A DNA stretch of 64,000 nucleotides from DATBLE01 sp963764565 (GTDB lineage Bacteria > Actinomycetota > Thermoleophilia > Gaiellales > Gaiellaceae), in assembly GCA_963764565.1 (NCBI GenBank), contig CAVXTD010000015.1, forward strand, positions 1 through 64,000, given 5' to 3'. Shown here one piece after another: positions 26,090-37,225 of this stretch (position 1 is its first letter; every line of letters begins with the position of its first letter). The notes under the pieces were generated by a model. It was not told the DNA's origin. It saw only the letters and a list, made by a program, of their open reading frames with translations, and ran no database searches. Made by a program: the position numbers and the translations under genes.

Positions 26090-26529
26090 TCGCGGAGCTG
26101 GCGCTCGCCGCGCTTCATCGCCCACACGTGGTTCGCTCGGAACAGCGGGCGCAGGAGCGGGGTCAGGTACTTGAGCAGCGGCTTGTTCACCCGCGGCCGC
26201 CAATCGAGCACCGCTTCCGTTCCTTCCGGCGTCTCCGTCAGGCGCCACTCGCCGGTGCCGTCGAAGTCACCGCTCAACCGGCTCAGGATGCGCGTCGGGC
26301 GCTCCGCTTCGACCACCTCGAGCCCGAAGCGCACCTTGTAGGGGAGGAACGCCTTGACGAGGAGCCGGTTGCGCTTGCCCGCGCGCGGCTCGCCCGGGTC
26401 GCCCTCGGCACTGATCACGAACTCCGTCCACCAGCGCTCGTACCCGAGCGGGTCGCCGATCGTCTCGTAGACCCGGTCGATCTCCGCCGGGACGAGCCAG
26501 CGATCGAGGAAGCGGTAACCGGGCTGCAT
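26062..26529 (-). CDS. SRPBCC-fold polyketide cyclase/dehydrase-like protein
   Basis: 155 residues of START/SRPBCC type: YRFLDRWLVPAEIDRVYETI at the N-terminus (ligand-cavity strand and helix), SGDFDGTGEWRLTETPEGT and a C-terminal helix with RANHVWAMKRGERQL. The fold binds a hydrophobic ligand; substrate cannot be told. ATG 26529 chosen. It stands between the second regulator and malQ, 39 bases from the malQ stop on the same strand. Confidence 0.75.
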   Translation of the reverse strand: MQPGYRFLDRWLVPAEIDRVYETIGDPLGYERWWTEFVISAEGDPGEPRAGKRNRLLVKAFLPYKVRFGLEVVEAERPTRILSRLSGDFDGTGEWRLTETPEGTEAVLDWRPRVNKPLLKYLTPLLRPLFRANHVWAMKRGERQLRDYLATGSNL

Positions 26530-26568
26530 GGCCGTAGTATCCGCCGTTTCGGGCGATTGCGCACTCGG

Positions 26569-27786
26569 TCAGAAATGGAGACGGCCGGCGGCATCGGTTA
26601 CGGCCCGCAGGCGCGCCGCGAGTCGTCTCGTCAGCTGGCCGCGGCGCAACTGCCACAGCCAGTTGCCCTCGCTGGTTCCGGGCAGGTTCATACGCGCCTC
26701 GCCGCCGAGTGAGAGGACGTCCTGCGCCTGAACGATCGCGAGATCGGCCGGCGAGGAGAAGGCGGCTTCGATCAGCTCCCAGCTCGGGTCGAGCCCGGGC
26801 AGACCGGTCGCCGCTCGTTCGCGCCTGGACAGCGTGTTCCACCAGCCGAGGGCGGTGTCGCAGTCGTGTGTCCCCACGTAGACGACGCTTCGTCGGCGGT
26901 GGTTCTCGGGCCGGTGCGGGCTCGAGCGCGGGCCGCTGTAGGCGAACTGCATGACGACCATGCCCGGGAACCCGAGGCGGTCGCGCAGCTCCTCGACCTT
27001 GGGCGTGATCACGCCGAGATCCTCCGCGACGAGCGGTAGCGGCCCGAGCTCCGACTCGGCAACGTCGAAGAGCTCGGCGCCCGGGCCGCGGCGCCAGTGC
27101 CCGTTCTTCGCCGTCCGGTACCGCGCCGGCACGGCCCAGTAGGAGACGAACCCGCGGAAGTGGTCGATGCGCGCGGCGTCGTAGAGCTCGAACGTGCGGC
27201 GGAAGCGCTCGACCCACCAGCGGTAGTGCTGGACTCGGAGCGCGCTCCAGTCGTACAGCGGATTGCCCCAGAGCTGGCCGACCGCACTCAGGTCGTCAGG
27301 CGGGGCGCCCGCAACCACCCCGGTCTGGAAGAGCTCGGGGTGGGCGGCCATGTCGGCGCCGGCCTGGGCGACGTAGATCGGGACGTCGCCGAGCAGGCGC
27401 ACACCGCGCTCCGCCGCGTACCTGCGAAGCGCGCTCCACTCGCGGTCGAAACGAACCTGGTCGGCGATCGTCTGGCGGCTGGACGCGCTACCGGCAAAGG
27501 CGGCCCAGTCGGCGATCCAGTAGGCCTGACGGGCGACGAACTCCTCCAGTTCGTCCGCGGTGACCTGCGCCCGGGGCCGCTCGAGGTAGCCGGGGTGCGC
27601 CGCGAACGCGGACGAAGAGGAGTACGGGGAACCGGCCCAGTCCGGTGGTCCGAGCGGCAAGAGGGCCCACCACGATTGCCCGGCGTCGACCAGCCAGTCG
27701 ACGAAGCGGTAGGCCTCGCGGCCCAGCCGTCCTCCCGGTAGGGAGGAGATGTGCAGCAACACACCACTCGCTCTCGAAATCTGCAT
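26569..27786 (-). CDS. malQ: 4-alpha-glucanotransferase (amylomaltase)
   Basis: 405 residues, GH77. SGVLLHISSLPGG at the start, GSPYSSSSAFAAHPGYL, ARIDHFRGFVSYWAVP (nucleophile Asp region), VAEDLGVITPKVEELRD (acid/base Glu) and VYVGTHDCDTALGWW are GH77 signatures. Somewhat shorter than the usual ~500. It transfers alpha-1,4-glucan segments between maltodextrins. Divergent from glgE with 42 bases between the ATG codons, so the glucan genes likely share one control region. Confidence 0.93.
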   Translation of the reverse strand: MQISRASGVLLHISSLPGGRLGREAYRFVDWLVDAGQSWWALLPLGPPDWAGSPYSSSSAFAAHPGYLERPRAQVTADELEEFVARQAYWIADWAAFAGSASSRQTIADQVRFDREWSALRRYAAERGVRLLGDVPIYVAQAGADMAAHPELFQTGVVAGAPPDDLSAVGQLWGNPLYDWSALRVQHYRWWVERFRRTFELYDAARIDHFRGFVSYWAVPARYRTAKNGHWRRGPGAELFDVAESELGPLPLVAEDLGVITPKVEELRDRLGFPGMVVMQFAYSGPRSSPHRPENHRRRSVVYVGTHDCDTALGWWNTLSRRERAATGLPGLDPSWELIEAAFSSPADLAIVQAQDVLSLGGEARMNLPGTSEGNWLWQLRRGQLTRRLAARLRAVTDAAGRLHF

Positions 27787-27828
27787 ACGGTTTGAACGGA
27801 GCCGTTCCAGGAACACTGACCGTACGCG

Positions 27829-29646
27829 ATGCCCCTGCCCCAGACCATGCCACCTCGCATCCAGATCGAAGACGTCTGGCCCCAGCTCGACTGCGGCCGC
27901 TACCCCGTCAAGCGCTCCGTCGGCGACTCGGTCGAGGTGTGGGCGACGATCTTCCGCGACGGCCACGAAGCGCTCGGTGCCGCGGTGCTCCACCGCGCGC
28001 CGGGTTCGGCCGTATGGGAGGAGACGCCGATGCGCCAAGTCGAGGCCGACCGCTGGACCGGCACCTTCACCATCGACGTCTGCGGCCGCTGGGAGTTCAC
28101 GGTGCAGGCATGGGTCGACCGGTTCGAGTCGTGGCGCGAAGAGCTCCGCCGCAAGGTCGAGGCCGGGCAGACGGACCTGGAGGGGGAGCTGGCGGAGGGA
28201 GCGGTGCTACTGAAGGTGCTCGAGCTGGATGTCGAGGCCGGGCTTGCCTCCACCGAGCACGACCGGTCGGAGGAAACGCAACCCGCGCGCACCTTCGCGG
28301 TGGACGTCGACCGGGAGCGCGCCCGCTTCGGCAGCTGGTACGAGCTCTTCCCACGGTCGTGGGGCGGCTTCGCCGGCGTCGAACGCATGCTGCCGCAGCT
28401 GGCCGAGCTCGGCTTCGACGTCGTGTACTTCCCGCCGATCCATCCGATCGGGGAGACGAACCGCAAGGGGCGCAACAACGCTCTGGGTGCGGCCGCGGGC
28501 GATCCGGGCAGCCCGTGGGCGATCGGCTCGGCCGCCGGCGGGCACACGGCGATCCACCCCGACCTGGGGACGGAGAAGGACTTCGACCGTCTGGTCGCCG
28601 CTGCCCGCGCAGACGGGATGGAGATCGCGCTCGACTTCGCCATCCAGTGCTCGCCGGATCATCCGTGGCTGAAGGAGCACCCGGAGTGGTTCCACCGGCG
28701 GCCGGACGGCACGCTCAAGTACGCGGAGAACCCGCCGAAGCGCTACCAGGACATCTACAACGTCAACTTCGAGAGCCGGGACCGGGAGGGGCTCTGGGCA
28801 GCGTTGCGGGACGTCGTCCTCCACTGGGTTCGCCGCGGCGTGAAGGCGTTCCGGGTGGACAACCCGCATACGAAGCCGCTGCCGTTCTGGGAATGGCTGA
28901 TCGCGGAGGTGCGCCGCGTCGATCCCGATGTCGTCTTCCTCTCCGAGGCGTTCACGCGTCCCGCGATGATGGCGGCGCTCGCCAAGGCGGGCTTCAGCCA
29001 GTCGTACACCTACTTCACCTGGAAGAACACGAAGGCGGAGCTGACCGAGTACCTGACGCAGCTGACCCGCTCGGAGCTGCCCGAGTTCTTCCGGCCGAAC
29101 TTCTTCGTCAACACCCCGGACATCCTCCACGAGTACCTCCAGCGGGGCGGCCGGCCGGCGTTCGAGGCGAGACTCGTGCTCGCGGCGACCCTCTCGCCGA
29201 GCTACGGGATCTACTCGGGCTACGAGAACCTCGAGAGCGTGTCGGTGCACGGCGGGAGCGAGGAGTACCTGAACTCGGAGAAGTACGAGGTGAAGGCGCG
29301 GGCTCTCGACGGGCCGCTGCTGCCCCTGATCAAGCGGCTGAACGCGATCCGGCGAGAGAATCCCGCGCTCCAGTGGCTCGTGGGGCTCGACTTCCTCGAG
29401 ACGGAGAGCGAGCACCTGATCGCGTACGCTCGCCGTCGTGAGGGCAATCTGTTGATCGTGTGCGTCAACCTCGACCCGCTGGCCGAGCACGAAGGGGTCG
29501 TCGTCGCGCCCGTATCGCTCGGCCTGCCGCCTGCGTACGCAGTGTCGGAGCTCCTGAGCGGCAAGAGCTTCCAGTGGCGCGTCGGCCGCAACTACGTGAA
29601 GCTCGGCCCCGGCCAGTCCCATGTCCTGCGCGTGGAGACCCTGTGA
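27829..29646 (+). CDS. glgE: alpha-1,4-glucan:maltose-1-phosphate maltosyltransferase
   Basis: 605 residues, intact GH13_3. An N-terminal beta domain (IQIEDVWPQLDCGRYPVKRS) is followed by GSWYELFPRSWGGFAGVERM and VYFPPIHPIGETNRKGRNN. Catalytic Asp lies in VKAFRVDNPHTKPLPFWEW and Glu in VVFLSEAFTRPAMM, both typical of GlgE. It extends glycogen-like alpha-glucan using maltose-1-phosphate made by the maltokinase encoded downstream. ATG 27829 or 27847 possible; slightly shorter than mycobacterial GlgE. Confidence 0.95.
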   Translation: MPLPQTMPPRIQIEDVWPQLDCGRYPVKRSVGDSVEVWATIFRDGHEALGAAVLHRAPGSAVWEETPMRQVEADRWTGTFTIDVCGRWEFTVQAWVDRFESWREELRRKVEAGQTDLEGELAEGAVLLKVLELDVEAGLASTEHDRSEETQPARTFAVDVDRERARFGSWYELFPRSWGGFAGVERMLPQLAELGFDVVYFPPIHPIGETNRKGRNNALGAAAGDPGSPWAIGSAAGGHTAIHPDLGTEKDFDRLVAAARADGMEIALDFAIQCSPDHPWLKEHPEWFHRRPDGTLKYAENPPKRYQDIYNVNFESRDREGLWAALRDVVLHWVRRGVKAFRVDNPHTKPLPFWEWLIAEVRRVDPDVVFLSEAFTRPAMMAALAKAGFSQSYTYFTWKNTKAELTEYLTQLTRSELPEFFRPNFFVNTPDILHEYLQRGGRPAFEARLVLAATLSPSYGIYSGYENLESVSVHGGSEEYLNSEKYEVKARALDGPLLPLIKRLNAIRRENPALQWLVGLDFLETESEHLIAYARRREGNLLIVCVNLDPLAEHEGVVVAPVSLGLPPAYAVSELLSGKSFQWRVGRNYVKLGPGQSHVLRVETL

Positions 29647-29674
29647 ACAAGTTCCCTGTTACCAGGCCCGAACA

Positions 29675-29697
29675 GACATGTCCCAGGGACAGTCCCT
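29675..29697. repeat. REP-like double palindrome, copy 1
   Basis: A 23-base unit made of two adjacent palindromes: GACATGTCC-type followed by AGGGACAGTCCCT. An almost identical copy lies at 29776-29798, 101 bases away, in the same 301-base gap between glgE and treS. That gap holds no recognisable gene. Confidence 0.8.
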
Positions 29698-29775
29698 CAG
29701 GACTTTCGTCCACACCTTTCTGGGGATCGGCGCCCTGGACTGTCCGCAATTTGCAGATGACACCTCTCTCGAAAG

Positions 29776-29798
29776 GACATGTCCGAGGGACAGTCCCT
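29776..29798. repeat. REP-like double palindrome, copy 2
   Basis: Same orientation as copy 1, one base different (CCG for CCC at position 10). The 78 bases between the copies show no gene. The layout resembles paired REP elements, but no transposase is in the window. Confidence 0.8.
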
Positions 29799-29891
29799 GG
29801 AACGTTTTCTCCACAGCGTCGGTGCGGCGCCGGGCTGTGCCCGGTGCCGCGAGCAGCAGCCCGGTCATCGAGAACTGTTTCCGACCCGATC

Positions 29892-29947
29892 TCTCAGAAG
29901 ATCGTCGGCGCGGAGCGCCGGATCTTCTGAGATGAGGATCTTCTGAG

Positions 29948-29948
<1 letters not shown>
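29892..29948. repeat. inverted plus direct repeat abutting treS start
   Basis: TCTCAGAAGATC (29892-29903) is the exact complement of GATCTTCTGAGA at 29921-29932. That right arm is repeated directly at 29937-29948, where its last base is the A of the treS ATG. The inner part also pairs (CGGCGC/GCGCCG), making a strong hairpin. The alternative right arms could compete for the left arm, so either a leader switch or a partly duplicated terminator is possible. Confidence 0.65.
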
Positions 29949-31603
<1,655 letters not shown>

Positions 31604-31607
<4 letters not shown>

Positions 31608-32926
31608 CCCGCCCGAGCTCGACGAACGCGCAGCTGGTCGACTACATCACGACTCAGCGCTGGTACGGATCAAAGGGGCGCGACGTCGCCTCGGCGCGAT
31701 CGTCGACGAGGTCGGGCTGCCGGGATTCCTGCTCGCCTCGTCGAGCTGGGCTTCCCCGAGGGGACGCACGAGATCTACCAGCTCGCTCTCGACGAGGAGT
31801 TCTTGCCGACTCGGCGGCCCGCGGTTCGCCCGCGAGATCGTCCGGCTGATCGGCGCGGGCAAGCCACTGGCTGCGGGCGAGGGCACGGTCGAGTTCCACC
31901 GGGTCGAGGGCGTCGACTCGACGGTCAGCTCGGCGACCTCGCGGCCGGTCGTCGCCGAGCAGTCGAACAGCTCGTTCGATCTTCGACGGCGAGTCTGGTG
32001 ATGAAGGTCTTCCGGCGGCTGGAGCCGGGGATCAATCCCGAGCTCGAGATGCTCCGGTTCCTCTCCGGCCGCGGCTTCCCCAACGTCCCTGCGCTCGGTG
32101 GCTGGTACGCGTATCGGGCGTCCGATCGAGGCGACGCTCGGGATCGTGCAGACGTTCGTGCCCGGCGGCATAGACGGCTGGGAGATGGCGCTCGACGAGC
32201 TCGAGGCGGCGCCCGACCGGTTCCTGGGTCGCCTGGGGCGGCTCGGCGAGGTGACGGGTGAGATGCACACGCTGCTGGCCTCCGGGTCCGACGACCCGAG
32301 CTTCTGCCCGGAGGAGCATGGCCTCGAGTCGTTCGGTCTGCTGACCGCGAGCATCGACGAGGAGATCCAGCGGGCGTTCGTCGAGCTGCCGGACGACCTC
32401 GAGGCGCTCGAGCCGATCTCGGGCGGGCGGAGGACATCCGCGACAGAGTTGCGGATGCTCGTCTACGCCGGCACGACCGGCAAGATCATCCGCACCACGG
32501 CGACTTCCATCTCGGCCAGACGCTCTGGGCGGACGGACGACTGGATGATCCTCGACTTCGAGGGTGAGCCTGCGCGGTCGCTGCCGGAGCGCCGGCGGAA
32601 GCGCTCGCCCCTCCGTGACGTCGCCGCGATGCTCCGCTCGTTCGCGTACGCGGCGTCGGCCGTCGAGATATTGCGGGGTACCCTGCGCCTCGGGGCTGGG
32701 AGGAGCATGCCCGCGAGCCGAGTTCCTCGACGGGATACCTGGAGACGGTCGACTCAGATGATCATTCCGGCGGGCCGAAGAGGCGTTCGACCGCTCCTCT
32801 CCGTCTTCGAGCTGGAGAAGGCGGTCTACGAGCTGCTCTACGAGCTGAACATGCGCCCCGACTGGCTGCCGATTCCCGTTGCCGGGCATCCTGCGCATGC
32901 TCGAGGAGGCACCGGTCACGACGTGA
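31604..32926 (+). CDS. mak: maltokinase, Pep2-like (many indels)
   Basis: Phosphorylates maltose to maltose-1-phosphate for GlgE. QLVDYITTQRWYGSKGRDV at the N-terminus is the Pep2/Mak cap domain. ASLVMKVFRRLEPGINPELE, LGIVQTFVPGGIDGWEMALD and DDWMILDFEGEPARSLPERR (Brenner-like Asp, metal region) are kinase parts, with VFELEKAVYELLYELNMRPD near the end. At least five frame changes are needed; the restored reading ends at TGA 32926 with LRMLEEAPVTT. Usual length ~450 fits the span. Coupled to treS by a four-base overlap. Confidence 0.88.
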
Positions 32927-32974
32927 GGTTGCCGGCCTCGGCTCGCCTCCGATCGATCGCCCGGACTCGGCCGG

Positions 32975-35123
32975 ATGACCGAGATCTACGAACTCGCCGA
33001 CCCGCACGCCTACCTGGGAGCGCACGAGGCGAAGGGCGGCGTCGTCGTCAGGGCGTACCGGCCGGACGCCGAGTCCGTGCGCGTTCTGCCGATGGGCGTC
33101 GAGCTCGTCCCGCAGGACGGCTCGGGGATCTTCGAAGGGGTGATCCACGGGGAGTCGCTGCCGCTCGCCTACGAGCTCGAGGTGCACTACCCGGCCGGAG
33201 ACGCGTATGTGCTGCGCGACCCCTACTCGTTCTTGCCGACGATCGGCGAGCTCGACCTCCATCTCGCCGGCGAGGGCCGGCACGAAGATCTGTACGCGCG
33301 GCTCGGCGCGCACCCGCGAGAGATCGACGGCGTGGCCGGAGTCGCCTTCGCCGTCTGGGCTCCGGCCGCGCGCTCGGTCAGCGTCGTCGGCGACTTCAAC
33401 GGCTGGGACGGGCGCCTGCACCCGATGCGCTCGCTCGGTTCCTCGGGGATCTGGGAGATCTTCCTGCCAGGCCTCGTGTGCGGTGCCAGGTACAAGTTCG
33501 AGATCCGGACGCGCGGAGGCGGTCTGCGAATCAAGGCCGACCCGCTCGCTCTCTCCGCCGAGGTTCCGCCGCGCAATGCCTCGATCGTCTTCGAGCCACA
33601 GCACGCCTGGCGCGACGCCGCGTGGCTCGAGCGGCGCAGCGAGTCGGACCCGCTGCGCGCGCCTTGCTCGATCTACGAAATGCACCTCGGCTCGTGGCGG
33701 CTGAACCCCGCCCAGGGCAACCGGCCGCTCACCTATCTCGAGCTGGCGGACGAGCTGGCCGAGTACGTGACCGACCTCGGCTTCACGCATGTCGAGCTGC
33801 TGCCGGTGATGGAGCATCCGTACACGCCGTCGTGGGGCTACCAGGTGACGGGGTACTTCGCGCCGACGTCGCGCTTCGGCACACCGGACGACTTCCGAGC
33901 GTTCGTCGACCGGCTGCACGAGGCCGGCATCGGGGTGATCCTCGACTGGGTGCCCGCGCACTTCCCGCGCGACGACTGGGCGCTCGCCCGCTTCGACGGC
34001 ACCGCGCTGTACGAGCACGACGACCCTCGCCGCGGGGCGCACCCCGACTGGGGCACGCTCGTCTTCAACTACGGCCGCAACGAGGTTCGGAACTTCCTGC
34101 TCGCGAGCGCGCTCCTCTGGCTGCGCGAGTACCACGCCGACGGGCTGCGCGTCGATGCGGTCGCCTCGATGCTCTACCTCGACTACTCGCGCAAGCCGGG
34201 CGAGTGGGTGCCGAACGAGCGGGGCGGCAACGAGGACCTCGACGCGATCTCGTTCCTGCAAGGAGCTGAACACGGTCGCCTACGGCCGCGAGCCCGGTGT
34301 GCTGATGACCGCTGAGGAGTCGACGGCGTGGCCGGGTGTTTCACGGCCCGTCCACGCGGGCGGGCTCGGCTTCGGGCTGAAGTGGAACATGGGCTGGATG
34401 CACGACACGCTGGAGTACTTCCGGCACGACCCGATCCACCGCCGGTTCCACCACCACCAGCTCACCTTCAGCATGGTCTACGCCTACTCCGAGAACTTCC
34501 TGCTGCCGCTCTCGCACGACGAGGTCGTGCACGGCAAGGGCTCGCTGCTGTCGAAGCTGCCCGGCGATCCCTGGCAGCGCTTCGCCAACCTTCGCGCTCT
34601 CTACGCCTACATGTGGGCGCATCCCGGCAAGAAGCTGCTGTTCATGGGCGGCGAGCTTGCGCAGGAGCGCGAGTGGGACTCCGAGGGCTCGCTCGACTGG
34701 CACCTGCTCGAACGGGCAGAGCACTCGGGCGTGCAGGCGCTCGTCCGTGACCTGAACCGGCACTACCGCGACGAGCCGGCGCTGTGGGAGGTCGACTTCG
34801 AGCCGGCCGGGTTCGGGTGGCTGGAGCCGAACGATGATGCCGCGAACGTGCTTGCCTTTCTCCGCCTTTCGCGAGACGGAGAGAGGCTAGTGGTCTGCTG
34901 CTGCAACTTTTCGCCCGTTCCTCGCCCCGGTTATCGCGTGGGACTGCCAAGAGGCGGCCGCTGGGAGGAGGTCGTGAATACCGACTCGACGAAGTACGGC
35001 GGCTCCGGTGTCGGCAACCCCGGCGGGGTCGTCGCAGAGGGCAGGCCGTGGCACGGCCAGCCCTTCTCGGCCGAGGTGACCCTGCCGCCGCTCGGCGTGC
35101 TCTGGCTCGTGCCCGCCCGGTAG
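32975..35123 (+). CDS. glgB: 1,4-alpha-glucan branching enzyme (one indel)
   Basis: GH13_9 branching enzyme with two N-terminal CBM48-type domains (LADPHAYLGAHEAKGGVVVR; GVAFAVWAPAARSVSVVGDF). The catalytic core has ELLPVMEHPYTPSWGYQVTG, GLRVDAVASMLYLDYSR (nucleophile), PGVLMTAEESTAWPGVSRP (acid/base) and LPLSHDEVVHGKGSLLSKL. One indel near 34262 divides the core. Repaired length ~716, normal. Lies 48 bases after maltokinase, completing treS-mak-glgE-glgB, the GlgE route from trehalose to branched alpha-glucan. Confidence 0.95.
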
Positions 35124-35128
35124 GAGCG

Positions 35129-35932
35129 CTACGGGTAGATCGTCCGGGCGTGACCGCGCACGATCCTGAAGATCGTGCCGTCCTGCGAGAGGCCGACGAT
35201 GCGGTGACGCGAATCGAACGCGATCGGGCCGGGCTGGAAGACGTCGGAGACCTTCGTCACGTGCCCGTCGGCCCCGATGCGCGAGATGCGGTTGCGACCG
35301 AGCTCGCTGACGAACAAGCCGCCGCCCGGGGCCTCGAGCGTGAACCCGGAGTAGACGAGCCCGGTCGCAAGCACCTCGATCTGCCTGGTCTTTGGATCGA
35401 GCCGCAGGACCCGGCCCGCGTACGACTCGCCGAGGATCAGCCCTTTCGTCGTCACGAGGATCCCGTGCACCCCGCGCAGGTTCTCCGCCAGCACGGAGCG
35501 GACGCCGTGCCGGAGCAGGACAACGGTCGTCTCCTCGTGGCCCGGCACGTTCTCGCTGGCGTACAGCCGACCGCCCGGTGCGAGCGCGATCCCGAGGAGG
35601 TACGAGTGCGCGACGGCGTAGACGCTCGTCTTCCCCGTCCGGGTGTCCAGCGCGAGCACCCGCGCACGGGAGGTTACGAGGATGCGGCCGTCCGGTAGCC
35701 GCTCGAGCTCGCGGGCCTCGGGGATCCGGGCGAGGACACGCCCGGTGTGCCGTCCCGGGTCGAGCTCGTAGACGAGCCCCTTCGGCAGGTCGGTGACGAC
35801 GAGCTTGCCGCCGGGCAGCGCAAGGATGTCGTAGGGCTGGTCGAGCGTGGGCCGGGCGCCGCTCGCTCCAGCCGGAAGCGTTGCGGTGAGTGCGACAGCG
35901 ATGGCGGCAACCCGGCGCAGCGATACCGTCAT
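35129..35932 (-). CDS. secreted NHL/SMP-30-like beta-propeller
   Basis: 267 residues with a signal peptide (RRVAAIAVALTATLPAGASG). The rest is repeated blades with YDILALPGGKLVVTDLPKG, GIALAPGGRLYASENVPG and AGRVLRLDPKTRQIEVLATG, as in NHL/gluconolactonase-like propellers. Active or binding role unknown. ATG 35932 lies 53 bases from the divergent MFS start; the stop is 5 bases from the glgB stop. Confidence 0.75.
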   Translation of the reverse strand: MTVSLRRVAAIAVALTATLPAGASGARPTLDQPYDILALPGGKLVVTDLPKGLVYELDPGRHTGRVLARIPEARELERLPDGRILVTSRARVLALDTRTGKTSVYAVAHSYLLGIALAPGGRLYASENVPGHEETTVVLLRHGVRSVLAENLRGVHGILVTTKGLILGESYAGRVLRLDPKTRQIEVLATGLVYSGFTLEAPGGGLFVSELGRNRISRIGADGHVTKVSDVFQPGPIAFDSRHRIVGLSQDGTIFRIVRGHARTIYP

Positions 35933-35985
35933 CGTCCACTCAGACGGCCGTGTCCGGCCATGGTTAGCGTCGCTAGCCTGCGCCG

Positions 35986-37225
35986 GTGCGTCTCTTCGCG
36001 CGACTCTTCCGCCTCGTCTGGGGCGACGACGTCGACCGCGCCCTGCGGCCGGTGCTCGCCGTTTCGTTCTTCGGCGCAGTCGCGTTCTCCGCCGGCTGGT
36101 CGTTCATCGGCATCTGGGCGGTCAAGGAACTCGGGGCGACGAGGTCGCAGCTCGGCGTCGGCTTCGTGATCGCCGCGGTCGCCTCGATGGTCGCCGGCTA
36201 CCTCGGCGGGCATGCCTCCGACCACTTCGGGCGGCGGCCGCTGATCCTGCTCGGCTGGAGCCTGCAGGCGCTCTTCACGCTGTCCTACATCGCCGCGGGG
36301 CACCACGTCGTCGTCGGGCTCGGGCTGATCGGGCTCGGAGCCGTCTTCGGCTCGATCGGGCAGGGCGCCGACCAGGCGATGGTCGCCGACCTCGTCGCGC
36401 CGGAGCGGCACGAGAAGGCGTACGCGTCGGTGCGGGTCGCCTCCAACCTCGGCGTGGCCTTCGGCCCGGCGATCGGAGGCCTGCTCCTGATCGGCCGCCA
36501 CTGGCCCGTGTTCTTCTCCGGGGTCTCGGTCCTCGCGGCGATCGGCTTCGCGATCGCGCTCCGCTACCTGCCGCGAAGCGGTGCGTATGCGCCCGAGAGC
36601 CCGCCCGGCCGCGGCTCGTTCGGCGTCATCCGCCGCGACCGCGCGTTCCTCCTCTTCCTGCTCTCCGGTGCGCTCGCCTACCTGGTGTACGTCGCGATCG
36701 AGACCGTCCTGCCGGTCTCGGCCGTGGACACACACGGAATCGCGCCGTCGACCTGGGGTTTCATCGTGATCATCAACCCGGTGCTGGTCACCCTGTTCCA
36801 GCTCCGCGTGACGAACTGGACGACCCGCTGGCCGGCCGGCCCGAAGCTCGTCACCGCGATGCTGCTGATGGGCGGCTCGTTCCTTCTCCTCGTCACCAGC
36901 ACGGCGCTCGGGATGTTCGCGCTCGTGATCCTGATCTTCGTGATCGGCGAGATGCTGTGGGTGCCGACCTCGCAGGCGATCGTCGCCGCACTCGCACCGG
37001 AGGACGTGCGGGGTGCGTACATGGGCGCGTTCGGCAGTGCGGCCTCGTTTGCATTCGCGATCGGGCCGTTCGCGGGTCTGCATCTCGCCGACACCTACGG
37101 CGACAACGCGGCGTGGTACTTCTTCGCCGCGGTCTCCGTCGTCGGCCGCGGCGACGGGCGCCGCGGCGGTGCGGGCGGCCTTCGGGCGACGCGGGGGCGA
37201 GCCGCTCCCGTCGACAGGCGCATGA
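35986..37225 (+). CDS. MFS transporter (one indel)
   Basis: About 12 hydrophobic segments. The MFS loop 2-3 motif is GGHASDHFGRRPLILLGWSL and a family motif C-like stretch is RVASNLGVAFGPAIGGLLLIG. GTG 35986. An indel near 37137 moves the last segment to a frame ending VRAAFGRRGGEPLPSTGA at TGA 37225, which overlaps the treZ ATG by four bases. Coupling to treZ and glgX suggests a sugar or maltodextrin/trehalose substrate, but sequence alone does not show it. Confidence 0.88.
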
